DNA of 64,000 nucleotides from NCBI GenBank assembly GCA_016025055.1, contig CP065590.1:2108001-2172000 (forward strand). The letters run 5' to 3'. The stretch comes from Chryseobacterium indologenes. Lineage in GTDB: Bacteria; Bacteroidota; Bacteroidia; Flavobacteriales; Weeksellaceae. Both the position numbers and the translations under genes were made by a program. Below are positions 26,528-35,230 of the stretch, in pieces. Below the pieces are notes generated by a model. The model saw only the letters and a list, made by a program, of their open reading frames with translations. It was not told the DNA's origin and did no database searches. Position 1 is the stretch's first letter. Each line of letters begins with the position of its first letter.

Positions 26528-27691
26528 CTGTTGTGGAGATTTTAAATTTGATAGATACAATTTTACCATTTGTATCCTTTTTCATTTCTATAACATTCAG
26601 GTTTTTTAATGAGGTTGTAGGAGTGGTTACCAACGTGATATACTTCTGTTTGTCCAATCGTTCAATACCATAAGTGTCGTTGTCATAAACCTGGTAAATG
26701 ACAGCACTGTTGCTAATCAGGTTCTCAAGTTGATTTCTTTTTTGCTTGATGAGGGCTACCTGTTCTTCGGGATTACCTCCCTTTACATCTTTAATAGAGA
26801 AATAGTAGGCTGCCATTTTATAATCATCAGGCTTCAATTCAATTTTCTCTTCTTCAGGGGCGTTTTCCAGGTTCCTTGAAACTTCCAACGGCTCGTAGAA
26901 AGGGGCGCTGATCTTCATCTTAAGATTTTTGTCCTTCGTAGAATAGAAGAAACACTCTCCGGGTTTTATTTTATACATGATCGGAGATTCATTTTCCTTC
27001 ATGACCATAATATCTAGAGTATTGATCACGCTTACTCCTCTGTCTTTATCGATGAAGCAGTATTTATAAGTTTTGGAAAAAAGAACATCTTTAAATCCTA
27101 ATAATCCTGTAATGGCAATTAATACGGAGGTAACAATGGCCCATGCATTCTTTTTGACGAAATTTTTCTTCGGTAATTCAGATGACTTTTTGATTTCATC
27201 ATGATTTGAGGAGGTATTTGCAACCTTCTGATTTTCAGTGGTTGTTTTTTGTAAATCAGTGTTTTGACCAGGCTGTATTTCGGTTTTTTTCACCGGAATC
27301 TCTTCTTTTGGCAGATCAGGAGCATCCGAAACTGTTTTTTCAAGTTCAGTGAGGTCATCCTCTTCCGGATTTTCATTTTCCTGCAACAATTCTCCAGCAA
27401 AAAGATGAAGCTTTTTGAATTCATACCATGAATCATAACCCGCATAATTACTGAGTAAATTGAGCATATCAATCCTTGGTAATTTGGTGACCGGTGATGT
27501 TTTGAAATAAGTGTAAAATGATTTTTCGCTGATGTTACCTTTCGCTTTTTTACGAAGGTCTTCCTGGAAATATATGATATCTATACCCTTCCATTTGGAT
27601 ATGTCATCCTGTGAAGGGGTATATTCTTTTAAATATTGACCCTGAACGTCCTTTTTAGTTGCTCAAAGTGTAATAGATCTAAATCTGTCAA
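26514..27691 (-). CDS. Single-pass membrane protein with conserved cytosolic N-domain, frameshifted
   Basis: As read, the usable ATG is at 27467, but the upstream frame is conserved-looking ('DDISKWKGIDIIYFQEDLRKK', 'SFYTYFKTSPVTKLPRID'). Restoring one A at the A5 run (plus strand T5, 27652-27656) links it to a TTG start at 27691 ('MTDLDLLHFEQLKK'). The corrected protein is ~391 aa: N-domain ~1-95, an acidic/Pro-rich linker, one membrane helix ('AWAIVTSVLIAITGLLGF') and a ~200-residue C-terminal beta-rich extracytoplasmic domain. No function is known; the N-domain may act in signalling. Coupled to the lipoprotein gene. Confidence 0.65.
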
Positions 27692-27797
27692 TTTTTTTTA
27701 AAATAATTAAATTGTTGATTATCAGTTATGTTTTTTTGTAAAACTATTTTACAAAGGTATTACAATTATTTTTCATAGACAAATTTTCTATCTGCTA

Positions 27798-27805
27798 TAC
27801 CTTTG
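27798..27805 (+). promoter_or_regulatory. -7 box of the Ala-rich lipoprotein gene
   Basis: TACCTTTG matches TAnnTTTG. It lies 70 bases before the start. No good TTG partner is visible. Confidence 0.4.
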
Positions 27806-27874
27806 TCTTGTTCAAATAACAGAACAGAAGAAAATTTTATAAAACAATATTAACAAAATTAAATTTAATTTATT

Positions 27875-28216
27875 ATGAAAAAGTCATTATTCGTAGCTGC
27901 TATCGCTGCAATCTCTCTAGTTGCTTGTAAAAAAACTGAAGCTACTTCTACTGAAGGAGCAACTGATTCTGCTGCTGCTAACGTAGCTGATTCTGCTGCT
28001 GTAGTTTCTGACTCTGCTGCTAAAGTTGTTGACTCTGCTGCTACTGCTGCTGTAGGTGCTACTAAAGATGCTGCTGCTGCTACAACTGCTGCTGGTGCTG
28101 AAGTTGCTAAAGATGCTGCTAAAGGTGCTGCTGACGCTGCTAAAGGTGCTGCTGATGCTGCTAAAGGAGCTGCTGACGCTGCTAAAGATGCTGCAAAAGA
28201 CGCTGCTAAGAAATAA
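27875..28216 (+). CDS. Ala-rich, heptad-repeat lipoprotein
   Basis: 113 aa. Lipobox LVAC (Cys18) followed by 'KKTEATSTEG', then two low-complexity zones: four 'DSAA' units at 7-8-residue spacing (~31-56) and three exact 'AAKGAAD' heptads (81-101) followed by 'AAKDAAKDAAKK'. The composition (Ala, Lys, Asp) predicts an amphipathic helix or coiled coil as in LEA-like or Lpp-like proteins. It could be an abundant envelope spacer lipoprotein; this is inference. GCT is used for almost all Ala codons, a sign of high expression. Own -7 box and strong terminator. Confidence 0.8.
   Translation: MKKSLFVAAIAAISLVACKKTEATSTEGATDSAAANVADSAAVVSDSAAKVVDSAATAAVGATKDAAAATTAAGAEVAKDAAKGAADAAKGAADAAKGAADAAKDAAKDAAKK
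28115..28177 (+). repeat. Three tandem 21-bp repeats inside the Ala-rich gene
   Basis: Each 21-bp unit encodes AAKGAAD, with only silent differences. The length makes in-frame expansion or contraction possible. Confidence 0.85.
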
Positions 28217-28242
28217 TTTTAGCATAAGCTTAAAAATAAAAG

Positions 28243-28272
28243 AACCGTTTCACCCAGTGAAACGGTTTTTTT
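28243..28272 (+). terminator. Rho-independent terminator
   Basis: 11-bp stem AACCGTTTCAC/GTGAAACGGTT, 3-nt loop, then T7. It ends the Ala-rich lipoprotein transcript. Confidence 0.92.
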
Positions 28273-28347
28273 ATGCTTTATAGTAAACGGCCATTGCGGG
28301 CCGAAAGTGAACAATCTGTTTAAGAAAAGAATTTTACCCAACTATAT

Positions 28348-29115
28348 TTATCCCTTCTTCTGCTTTAAAGATTCGTAGCAGGTAATTGCTACCGCATTAC
28401 TTAAGTTTAAGGAGTCAATACTTCCGGCCATAGGAATCAAAGTGTTTTTCCCTTTCCCCATCCAGAAATCACTCAGTCCCGAATGTTCAGTCCCGAATAA
28501 AACCGCCGAACGTTGTTTAAAATCTCTCTTGTAAAGGTCTTCCGCAGTTTCATCCATCAATGTGGTGTAAATATTGAACCCGTTTTTGTGAAGGAATTCT
28601 AATGTTTCTTCATTTTCTGCCTGATAAACTTCCATTCCGAAAAGGCAACCGACACTGGACCTGATCACATTGGGGTTGTAAAAGTCGGTTTTGCCGTCTG
28701 CAACGATAAGGGCGTCTACTCCAAATGCTTCACAGCTCCTTAAAATAGCACCGAGATTACCCGGTTTTTCCACTCCCTCGACAATAATGACCGTAGAATT
28801 ATCTTTAGGTACAAAATCCGAAAGCGGAGTTTCTTTGGCGGTATATATTCCTATAATACCTTCTGAGCTGCCTCTGTATGCTATCTTTTCATATACTTTT
28901 TCACTTACATAATGGATCTTTCCGTTGGGAAGCTTGCCTTTGAATATATTTTCACAAAGGAAAAACTCTACCGGTTCGAAATTGTATTGTATTGCTCTTT
29001 CATTCTCCTGTTGGCCTTCCACTACAAAAACTTTCGATTTTTTACGGAATCTGTTGTCAGTAAGGAGCTTAGTGACATTTTTTATTTTATCGTTCTGAAA
29101 ACTTTCTATCAACAT
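28348..29115 (-). CDS. TrmH/SpoU-family RNA 2'-O-methyltransferase
   Basis: 255 aa. N-terminal substrate-binding domain (~1-90, 'KVFVVEGQQENERAI'), then the SPOUT knot with motif 1 'EGVEKPGNLGAILRSCEAFG', motif 2 'AVLFGTEHSGLS' and motif 3 'SIDSLNLSNAVAI', the usual AdoMet site and catalytic Arg/Asn/Ser set. It methylates a ribose 2'-OH in rRNA or tRNA; the exact target cannot be told. It lies 20 bp after the CPBP protease gene on the same strand. Confidence 0.9.
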   Translation of the reverse strand: MLIESFQNDKIKNVTKLLTDNRFRKKSKVFVVEGQQENERAIQYNFEPVEFFLCENIFKGKLPNGKIHYVSEKVYEKIAYRGSSEGIIGIYTAKETPLSDFVPKDNSTVIIVEGVEKPGNLGAILRSCEAFGVDALIVADGKTDFYNPNVIRSSVGCLFGMEVYQAENEETLEFLHKNGFNIYTTLMDETAEDLYKRDFKQRSAVLFGTEHSGLSDFWMGKGKNTLIPMAGSIDSLNLSNAVAITCYESLKQKKG

Positions 29116-29135
29116 ATTGCAAAATTATGCAAAAA

Positions 29136-29927
29136 TTATGATTGAGCTTCTCTGCTTTTTATAAAAAGACTTTTCAAAGTAACCCGGAAAGCAGTGTTAT
29201 GTCTCTTTTTATCATAGATGATGAGGAGAATAATGACAAGAAGTGAGAGAATCTTATAAATATTTCCATATAAATTTCCGGATACATTTTCAGAAACATT
29301 ATATATTTCCCAATATAAATTCATGAAAAAATGAGCAAAAATGGCTGTCCAGAGGTTAAAGTCTGTTTCAAAATAGATCCATGCAAAGAATATGGACCCT
29401 AGAAATGTAATGGAAAATATTTCGAGTAGTTCAACAGGATCCTGGCTTTGGTATAAATGAACCTGTGCAAACAGCAATGATCCCAATAATACAGAAGATA
29501 AAAATCCAAGTGCTGTAAATCTATATGAGATTCCTATAAGGAATGCTCTGAAGATGATTTCTTCAAAAAATGCTGAAGAAACAGTGTTGATAAACAGAGA
29601 TTCAAAATGTATAGAGGAAGATAGGCCGAAATGGACAAAATAGCCTGTGAGCATCGGTAGAGTTCCGGTAAATGCTAGGGTAAATCCTTTTTTAATCGAT
29701 GTATTCAGGGAAAATAAGTCAAAAATACTTTTTCCGGGTAACAGAATTTTTCCGGTAATGAGCAAAGGGAGCAGTGTGATGGAATAGGCGATGATATGAG
29801 CTAAAGCCTTCGAGTGAAAAAAGTTTTTTGATACTGTCTGGATGCTTTTAAAACAAAATGCATCAAAAAAATAGTAAACGGAAAAGCCGATGATAAAGCT
29901 TAAATAAAAGCGGATGTTTTTACTCAT
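29136..29927 (-). CDS. CPBP-family intramembrane glutamic protease
   Basis: 263 aa with about seven to eight predicted helices. The CPBP/Abi motif 'FFEEIIFRAFLIG' (Glu-Glu and Arg) is seen near residue 120, then 'LFAQVHLYQ' and 'FAHFFMN', matching the conserved His and Asn/His positions of the family. Members cleave substrates inside the membrane or act in bacteriocin self-immunity. It lies 91 bp downstream of a LytTR regulator gene, and the gap holds three direct repeats (29963-30014), so its promoter is a likely LytTR target. The physiological substrate is unknown. Confidence 0.85.
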   Translation of the reverse strand: MSKNIRFYLSFIIGFSVYYFFDAFCFKSIQTVSKNFFHSKALAHIIAYSITLLPLLITGKILLPGKSIFDLFSLNTSIKKGFTLAFTGTLPMLTGYFVHFGLSSSIHFESLFINTVSSAFFEEIIFRAFLIGISYRFTALGFLSSVLLGSLLFAQVHLYQSQDPVELLEIFSITFLGSIFFAWIYFETDFNLWTAIFAHFFMNLYWEIYNVSENVSGNLYGNIYKILSLLVIILLIIYDKKRHNTAFRVTLKSLFIKSREAQS

Positions 29928-29962
29928 GATGATTATTTTTGAGCAAAATTGTAGCTTTTAAC

Positions 29963-30014
29963 GATGGATGTCAAACAGAAGTGATGGATGTCAAGCAAGT
30001 GTGACCAATGACAA
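29963..30014. promoter_or_regulatory. Three direct repeats with 20-bp period, candidate LytTR binding array
   Basis: GATGGATGTCAA at 29963-29974 and again at 29983-29994, with a third weaker copy GACCAATGACAA at 30003-30014. Units start exactly 20 bp apart, about two helical turns. They sit between the LytTR gene and the CPBP start. Confidence 0.55.
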
Positions 30015-30018
30015 GCTT

Positions 30019-30858
30019 TTAAGAATCAGACTGCTTTAACCGGGGAATAACCGCCGGAATAAAACTTCTTGAAACGGGAACTTCAAAACCGATGTCCGGA
30101 ATGTATAATTTATATCCTTGGGCATTGCCTTTGAGGTTTTTTACTTTTCCGAGATTGACAATGTATGACCGGTGGCATTTCTGAATAGATTGGGTTTCAA
30201 TTTGTGGTAAAACCTTGGAGAGACTTATCCGGAGTATGTGTTTTTTGGGCTGATTGTTTTCTAAACAATAGAACACACAATAATTTTCCATCGATTGAAC
30301 ATAGAGAAAATCCTTTTCATCGATTACCAGCTTGGTGCTGCCGGCTGAAATTGTCAAAGAATCACTTTGGAGAACATTTTGTTTACCGGCCAGAAGCTGT
30401 GAAATGGTTTTAGCAGTATTTTCGTAGAAATTCTTTAAATAAATATACCGGGAAAGAATATAAATGGTTGATACAGGAATTCCTACTGCCAGAGAATACA
30501 GAAGCATATAGAAATAATTACCAAAACTGAGTGCCACATGGCTCAGGAATAATGAATTATAAAAGTAGGAGAAAACTGACCCCGTTATTAAAGTACCTGT
30601 GATCTTCAGAAGCTCAGCACCAAGATTCCAGTTGTTGAATTTTGATGTGGAAAGACTCATGATAAGAAACGCCATTCCGAATATAACAGTATAGGGGAAA
30701 AGGAGTACCAGTTTATAGGGATGATGGAAGTTTTCAGTCCCAAAAGGCTGGAAAATGATTAAAAACAAATATACAGAAATGCCTGCTGCAAGAGAAGAAA
30801 GCAGCATTTCTTTTATAGATCCAGACTTTGGATAGGGGAATGTGGTAAAAGAGAACAT
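30019..30858 (-). CDS. Membrane-bound LytTR-family transcription regulator
   Basis: 279 aa. N-terminal half has four predicted helices (~16-36, 49-70, 85-105, 118-142), then a linker, and a C-terminal LytTR DNA-binding domain (~175-275) with 'DFLYVQSMENYCVFY', 'KCHRSYIVNLGKVKNL' and 'GFEVPVSRSFI'. LytTR proteins bind direct repeats upstream of promoters. With no receiver domain, this is a one-component, membrane-tethered sensor-regulator rather than a response regulator. The likely target is the array 29963-30014 before the CPBP gene. A 141-aa membrane protein lies just upstream and may be its partner. Confidence 0.88.
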   Translation of the reverse strand: MFSFTTFPYPKSGSIKEMLLSSLAAGISVYLFLIIFQPFGTENFHHPYKLVLLFPYTVIFGMAFLIMSLSTSKFNNWNLGAELLKITGTLITGSVFSYFYNSLFLSHVALSFGNYFYMLLYSLAVGIPVSTIYILSRYIYLKNFYENTAKTISQLLAGKQNVLQSDSLTISAGSTKLVIDEKDFLYVQSMENYCVFYCLENNQPKKHILRISLSKVLPQIETQSIQKCHRSYIVNLGKVKNLKGNAQGYKLYIPDIGFEVPVSRSFIPAVIPRLKQSDS

Positions 30859-30883
30859 AGGGATGAGCTTATCAGCTTTGACC

Positions 30884-31309
30884 TTATCCTACAGGATTGT
30901 TTGTTTTCTGCTTTTCCGGTGAGAGAATAAGGAGAATACTTCCGGCAAATAACGAAAGACAGCTGGCGATCCAAAGAAAATATCCCGCTCCGTAGCCTGT
31001 GATAGGAAATTTATGTCCGGCTTCATTTACGGTGATTTCACCCACTGATAAATAACAAAATGTGAGACATACAGCAATAAAGCTGATCACTGCTGATATT
31101 TTTGATTTTTTCAGTAAAAAGAAAAACGCGGCAAAAAACATCAGAGGATTGGCCATCCAGGCAATTCCGCCACCCTGCATCTCAGCCCATCCCAACAGGA
31201 AACATGCTAATCCGCTCATTTCGTGACTTTGTGCAAATACAGCTGTAAAAGGCAGTGATGCTATAAATAGAAAAAGACTGAATAGAAGAATAATATTTGA
31301 TTTTTTCAT
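30884..31309 (-). CDS. Small membrane protein upstream of the LytTR gene
   Basis: 141 aa. Helix or uncleaved signal at residues 7-28, then three further helices (~36-66, 69-86, 105-133). Acidic and Cys-containing loop near 'SHEMSGLACFLLGWAE'. It overlaps the end of rmuC by four bases (ATGA type) and precedes the LytTR gene by 25 bp, so all three may be one transcript. No family recognised; a sensing or accessory role to the LytTR protein is only suggested by position. Confidence 0.7.
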   Translation of the reverse strand: MKKSNIILLFSLFLFIASLPFTAVFAQSHEMSGLACFLLGWAEMQGGGIAWMANPLMFFAAFFFLLKKSKISAVISFIAVCLTFCYLSVGEITVNEAGHKFPITGYGAGYFLWIASCLSLFAGSILLILSPEKQKTNNPVG

Positions 31310-32814
31310 GGTGTTTGATTTTTAGTCTGATAGGTTGCTATGATCAATAAGACTTTGTGGTAAGTCTTTTTGTTTTTTATTCCGAGGGATTTTAGTTTTT
31401 GGGTCTGGATTACCAGATTATCATTTCCGGTAGAAAGCTGTTTGTACGCATCATCATATACATTTTTAGCCTGATCCAGGTTCTTTCCTATTTTTTCAAG
31501 GTTATCGACGAATCCGACAAATTTGTCGTACAACTTAGCGCCCCTTTCCGCAATTTCCATGGAGTTCCTGTTCTGGTATTCGCGTTTCCAGAGATCGGCT
31601 ATAAGTTTAAGTGACGTTATCAGGTTACTTGGATTTAGCAGTAGAATTCTTCTTTCATAAGCATAGTTCCAGAGATCCTGATCTGCCTGCATGGCCGCAA
31701 TGTATGCCGGCTCGCTCGGAATAAACATCATTACGAAATCCAATGACTTCCCATAATCATCATAAGCTTTCTGGCTGAGCTGTGTGATGTGATTTTTGAT
31801 GGAACCCAGGTGCTGATTCAGCTTCATGAGATAAATATCCTGATCTGTTTCGTCAACCAATTCTGTAAAAGCCGTCAGAGATACTTTGGAATCGATAATG
31901 ACATTTCTTTCATCGGGATATTTTACAACAGCGTCAGGGCGCATTTTTTTTCCTGAAAATTCAGAAAACAACGCCTTATTATCTTCGTCGCGCAACTCAT
32001 GTTCCAGAAAATACTCTCTTCCTTTTACGAGTCCTGATTTTTCGAGGATACTTTCCAAAATCATTTCTCCCCAGTTTCCCTGTGTTTTGCTTTCTCCTTT
32101 CAGGGCACGGGTCAGTTTTTTGGCATCTTCGGAAATCTGCTGATTCAGTTCAGCAAGTTCCTTTACTTTTTCAGCCAGAGAGAAACGTTCTTTACTTTCC
32201 TTCTCATAGGCTTCATTGACCTTATTTTTTAAATCGGCCATTTTCTCCTGGAAGGGTTCAAGGATATTTTTGAGATTGTTTTGGTTTAAAGTAGTAAACT
32301 TTTCTGTTTTTTCCTCTAAGATTTTATTGGCCAGATTTTCAAACTGCAATTTTGCTTCTTCCTGAATTTTTGCAATTTCTTCCTTTTGGGTAGTAAGAGA
32401 TTGTTGAAGGCTTTCATTTTTTGCAAAGAGCTCAGAATTTTTGGCAAAAATATTCTGTTTCTCAGCCGTCAGCGATTCGATTTGAATGCTTTGCTGGGCA
32501 TTCAGTTGCCTTTGCTCCTGAAACTGGGAGCTTAAAGATGCATGTTCCGCTGAAATCTTTGCAAATTCATTTTTAAGATCGTTCAGCAAATCCTGTTGCT
32601 GGAGATTAAGTTCCTTTTCGGTAATGATATTTTGGGTCAGCTCATTAATTTTTACGCTGGCATTTTCGAGATCGGAATTACTTCTGATATGCATTGTCTT
32701 GATTTCATCATAAGTACTTCTTGAAACCATTGATGATTTCAAGGCAAAATATAATATGACAGCTCCCAATATTCCGCCGGCAATACATCCAATAAGTAAA
32801 TAGGTCATCTCCAT
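31306..32814 (-). CDS. rmuC: DNA recombination protein RmuC
   Basis: 502 aa. One N-terminal membrane helix (~4-25, 'YLLIGCIAGGILGAVILYFAL'-like), long coiled coil (~40-225), then the RmuC domain (~240-440) with 'LKGESKTQGNWGEMILESIL', 'RPDAVVKYPDERNVIIDSKVS' and 'FVMMFIPSEPAY', which includes the PD-(D/E)XK-like nuclease core. In E. coli it limits inversion at short inverted repeats and contributes to phage defence. No phage genes are near here. Confidence 0.93.
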   Translation of the reverse strand: MEMTYLLIGCIAGGILGAVILYFALKSSMVSRSTYDEIKTMHIRSNSDLENASVKINELTQNIITEKELNLQQQDLLNDLKNEFAKISAEHASLSSQFQEQRQLNAQQSIQIESLTAEKQNIFAKNSELFAKNESLQQSLTTQKEEIAKIQEEAKLQFENLANKILEEKTEKFTTLNQNNLKNILEPFQEKMADLKNKVNEAYEKESKERFSLAEKVKELAELNQQISEDAKKLTRALKGESKTQGNWGEMILESILEKSGLVKGREYFLEHELRDEDNKALFSEFSGKKMRPDAVVKYPDERNVIIDSKVSLTAFTELVDETDQDIYLMKLNQHLGSIKNHITQLSQKAYDDYGKSLDFVMMFIPSEPAYIAAMQADQDLWNYAYERRILLLNPSNLITSLKLIADLWKREYQNRNSMEIAERGAKLYDKFVGFVDNLEKIGKNLDQAKNVYDDAYKQLSTGNDNLVIQTQKLKSLGIKNKKTYHKVLLIIATYQTKNQTP

Positions 32815-32962
32815 TTTTCAAAAGTATGAAAAAAGGTCATAAGTTGGAGAAAGATGGTAGTAGGGAACCACAATGTGTTGGATTTTTTATACCTTTCAAC
32901 TCCCGGCATTCCGTTTCCCTTTTCTAAAGATTGCCTATATTTATGGGAAATTTCAGAAGAAT

Positions 32963-33637
32963 ATGAACATTTTGTTGGTAGAGGATGATCAGAGAATTAG
33001 TAATTTCCTGATAAAGGGCCTTTCAGAGGCGGGTTACAATACTACCCTTGCGGATTCAGGTGAGAAAGCACGGGAAATTATCAGTACCTACGATTTTGAT
33101 ATTATTCTTATGGATATTATGCTTCCCGGTCTGAACGGTATGCAGCTTACCCAGGTGATACGGTTTAAGGGAAATTATACTCCTATTCTGGTTTTAAGTG
33201 CTCTGAACAGTCCTGATGATAAAATTAAAATGCTTGATTTGGGAGCAGATGATTACCTGTCTAAACCTTTCCATTTTGAAGAACTGATCTCAAGAATTAA
33301 AGCATTGACAAGGCGAAACAAACTCAGTTATCAAAAAGAAGATCAAATGCTGTCTTGCGGGAATATAATGATTGATACCGACCTGCATAAAGTAACACAG
33401 AATGGTAAAGAAATAGAATTTTCTCCTACAGAATACAAGCTTTTTACCTTTCTCCTGGAAAATAAAAATAAAGTACTGAGCAGGACTCAGATTCTGCATA
33501 AAGTATGGGGGATAGATTTTGATAATACCACCAATCTGGTAGATGTGTATATTTCTTATGTTCGTAATAAAATTGACGAAACTGATCAGAAGATTATCCA
33601 TACGGTCAAAGGTACCGGATATGTAATTAAAGATTAA
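32963..33637 (+). CDS. OmpR-family response regulator
   Basis: Start chosen at 32963 (MNILLVEDDQRIS), the usual receiver start; an upstream frame from 32873 adds residues with no family support. 224 aa. Receiver domain with Asp pair 'EDD', phospho-acceptor Asp in 'IILMDIMLPGLNG' and Lys in 'YLSKPFHFEEL', then a winged-helix effector ('IEFSPTEYKLFTFLLEN', 'TGYVIKD'). The stop lies two bases before the histidine-kinase start. Position before a TolC/HlyD/RND set suggests CusR/CzcR-like control of metal efflux. Confidence 0.92.
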   Translation: MNILLVEDDQRISNFLIKGLSEAGYNTTLADSGEKAREIISTYDFDIILMDIMLPGLNGMQLTQVIRFKGNYTPILVLSALNSPDDKIKMLDLGADDYLSKPFHFEELISRIKALTRRNKLSYQKEDQMLSCGNIMIDTDLHKVTQNGKEIEFSPTEYKLFTFLLENKNKVLSRTQILHKVWGIDFDNTTNLVDVYISYVRNKIDETDQKIIHTVKGTGYVIKD

Positions 33638-33639
33638 AA

Positions 33640-35000
33640 ATGACGCTTAGAAACCGTTTCACCCTGATTTCAAGCCTTTCATTCGGCATCGTTTCTATCA
33701 TCACATCGGCGGTGATATTTTTTGCCTATTACGACAGCACCAAGATTTTTTACTTTGAAAAACTGAGGAATACGGCTCTGATTTCTGCCATTTATTACCT
33801 TGAAAAAGATGAACTTCCCAAAGACAGGCATGCGCAGATCAAAAAAGAATACAACCATCTCATTCAAAATAACAGGGTTGCCGTTTATAACCGGAATAAT
33901 GAGGTCACATTTGGTCACAATCTGAATGATAAAAATATAAAACCTATTCATTTACAAACCGTAAGAAAGAATAAAGGCGTAGAATTTATGTCTGACAATC
34001 AATTTTATTACGGCATTTTTTATCCGGATAATCAGGGCGATTTTGTTGTCTTTGTCAAGTCACCCAACGATTCATTTCAGTCTCAGATATGGAGGCTTTC
34101 AATTATTATGCTTTCAGTGCTGGTCCTGGGACTTCTTGCCATCTTTTTTTAAGCAGATACCTTTCAAAGATTGTTTATAAGCCGATCTCCAATGTGGTAG
34201 AGCGGATCAATAAGGTTGAGTTCAATAATATTTCTACTGCAATTACTTCTACCAATACCAATGACGAGATTGAAGATCTTATAAAATCATATAATAAATT
34301 ACTGGGCAGGATTTCTGAAAATGTTCTCCTGCAGCAGAATTTTATTAATTATGTCTCTCATGAATTTAAAACTCCGTTGGCTGCCATATCAGGGAATCTT
34401 GAAGTCTTTGCCCAAAGAGACAGAACTCCTGAGGAATACAGAGAGGTAGCCAAAGAGTCTTTGGAAAACGTCTATGAAATTGAAAATATCCTGAACAATC
34501 TTTTACTGATGTCAGGGATGACAAAGCTTGAGTCTTCTCATAAGCAGGTAAGGGTGGATGAGCTGATCTGGAAGATATACGAAAAACTGGAATGTAAAGC
34601 GAAGGAAAATAATTCATCAATTAAAATTCAGTTGGAAGTTTCAAAGCCTTCTTTACTGGAGTTTCCGGGAAATGAGACCTTGCTGTATCTCGCTTTATAT
34701 AATATTGTGGAAAATGGGATCAAATATTCTAAAGACCATCCTGTAACGATTATTCTGTCGGAAAAATATAATCAATTGAATATTGAAGTAAAAGATCAGG
34801 GAAAGGGAATTCCTAAGGAGGACCTCGATAAAATTACGGAAACATTTTACAGAGGAAAAAATGTAGATAATATTAAAGGCAGTGGTATTGGTTTATCTCT
34901 TTCCAGAAGTATTTTTGATCTTCATCATATTACAATGAAAATTGATTCTAAAATTAACATGGGAACAAGCGTTCTGCTTATATTTCCTTTTAATTGTTAA
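33640..35000 (+). CDS. Sensor histidine kinase, split by a one-base run change
   Basis: The first frame stops at 34150-34152 in 'LLAIFF', the second covers the rest. With T8 instead of T7 at 34144-34150 they join as 'LLAIFFLSRYLSKIVYKPIS', giving ~453 aa. Domains: TM1 (~12-33), periplasmic sensor (~34-148), TM2 (~152-172), HAMP-like linker, HisKA with 'NYVSHEFKTPLAAISG' (phospho-His), and HATPase with 'NIVENGIKYS', 'DQGKGIPKEDL' and 'GSGIGLSLSRSI'. It would phosphorylate the response regulator encoded just upstream. Sequencing error is the likeliest cause of the break. Confidence 0.85.
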
Positions 35001-35182
35001 AACCAGATTTCTTGAACCGGGTTTGGATAAAGCCAATGATATCGCTGGTGAAGAGCAGTTGTGTAATTGTGTCAAAAAAGAGAGGTATAATCTTCCTCAT
35101 CAGCGGGATATTTTAAATAAATCCCAACCTATTCTAATCAAACTCTAATGTTGGACTAACCGAATTTTAATTCTATTCAAAA

Positions 35183-35211
35183 TTGGGCTTAATATTAGAC
35201 AGATAGCTTTG
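35183..35211 (+). promoter_or_regulatory. Promoter of the efflux operon
   Basis: TTG at 35183-35185, 18-bp spacer, TAGCTTTG at 35204-35211; the TTG start codon follows 20 bases later at 35231, so the leader is very short. Confidence 0.6.
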
Positions 35212-35230
35212 TGGTCTTAAATATCAGACC

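Noticed and set aside
28115..28177. Repeats as a CRISPR array
   Set aside because: Units are contiguous, in frame and without spacers; no other spacer-repeat structure or cas gene is seen in the window.
27917..28225. Ser-rich minus-strand frame opposite the Ala-rich lipoprotein
   Set aside because: It is the mirror of GCT-rich coding (reads AGC) and has no signal, promoter or family; the plus strand has a lipobox, promoter box and terminator.
34089..35000. Kinase part as a separate gene
   Set aside because: Its first ~20 residues are out-of-frame translation of the membrane helix of the upstream frame; continuity with T8 shows one gene.
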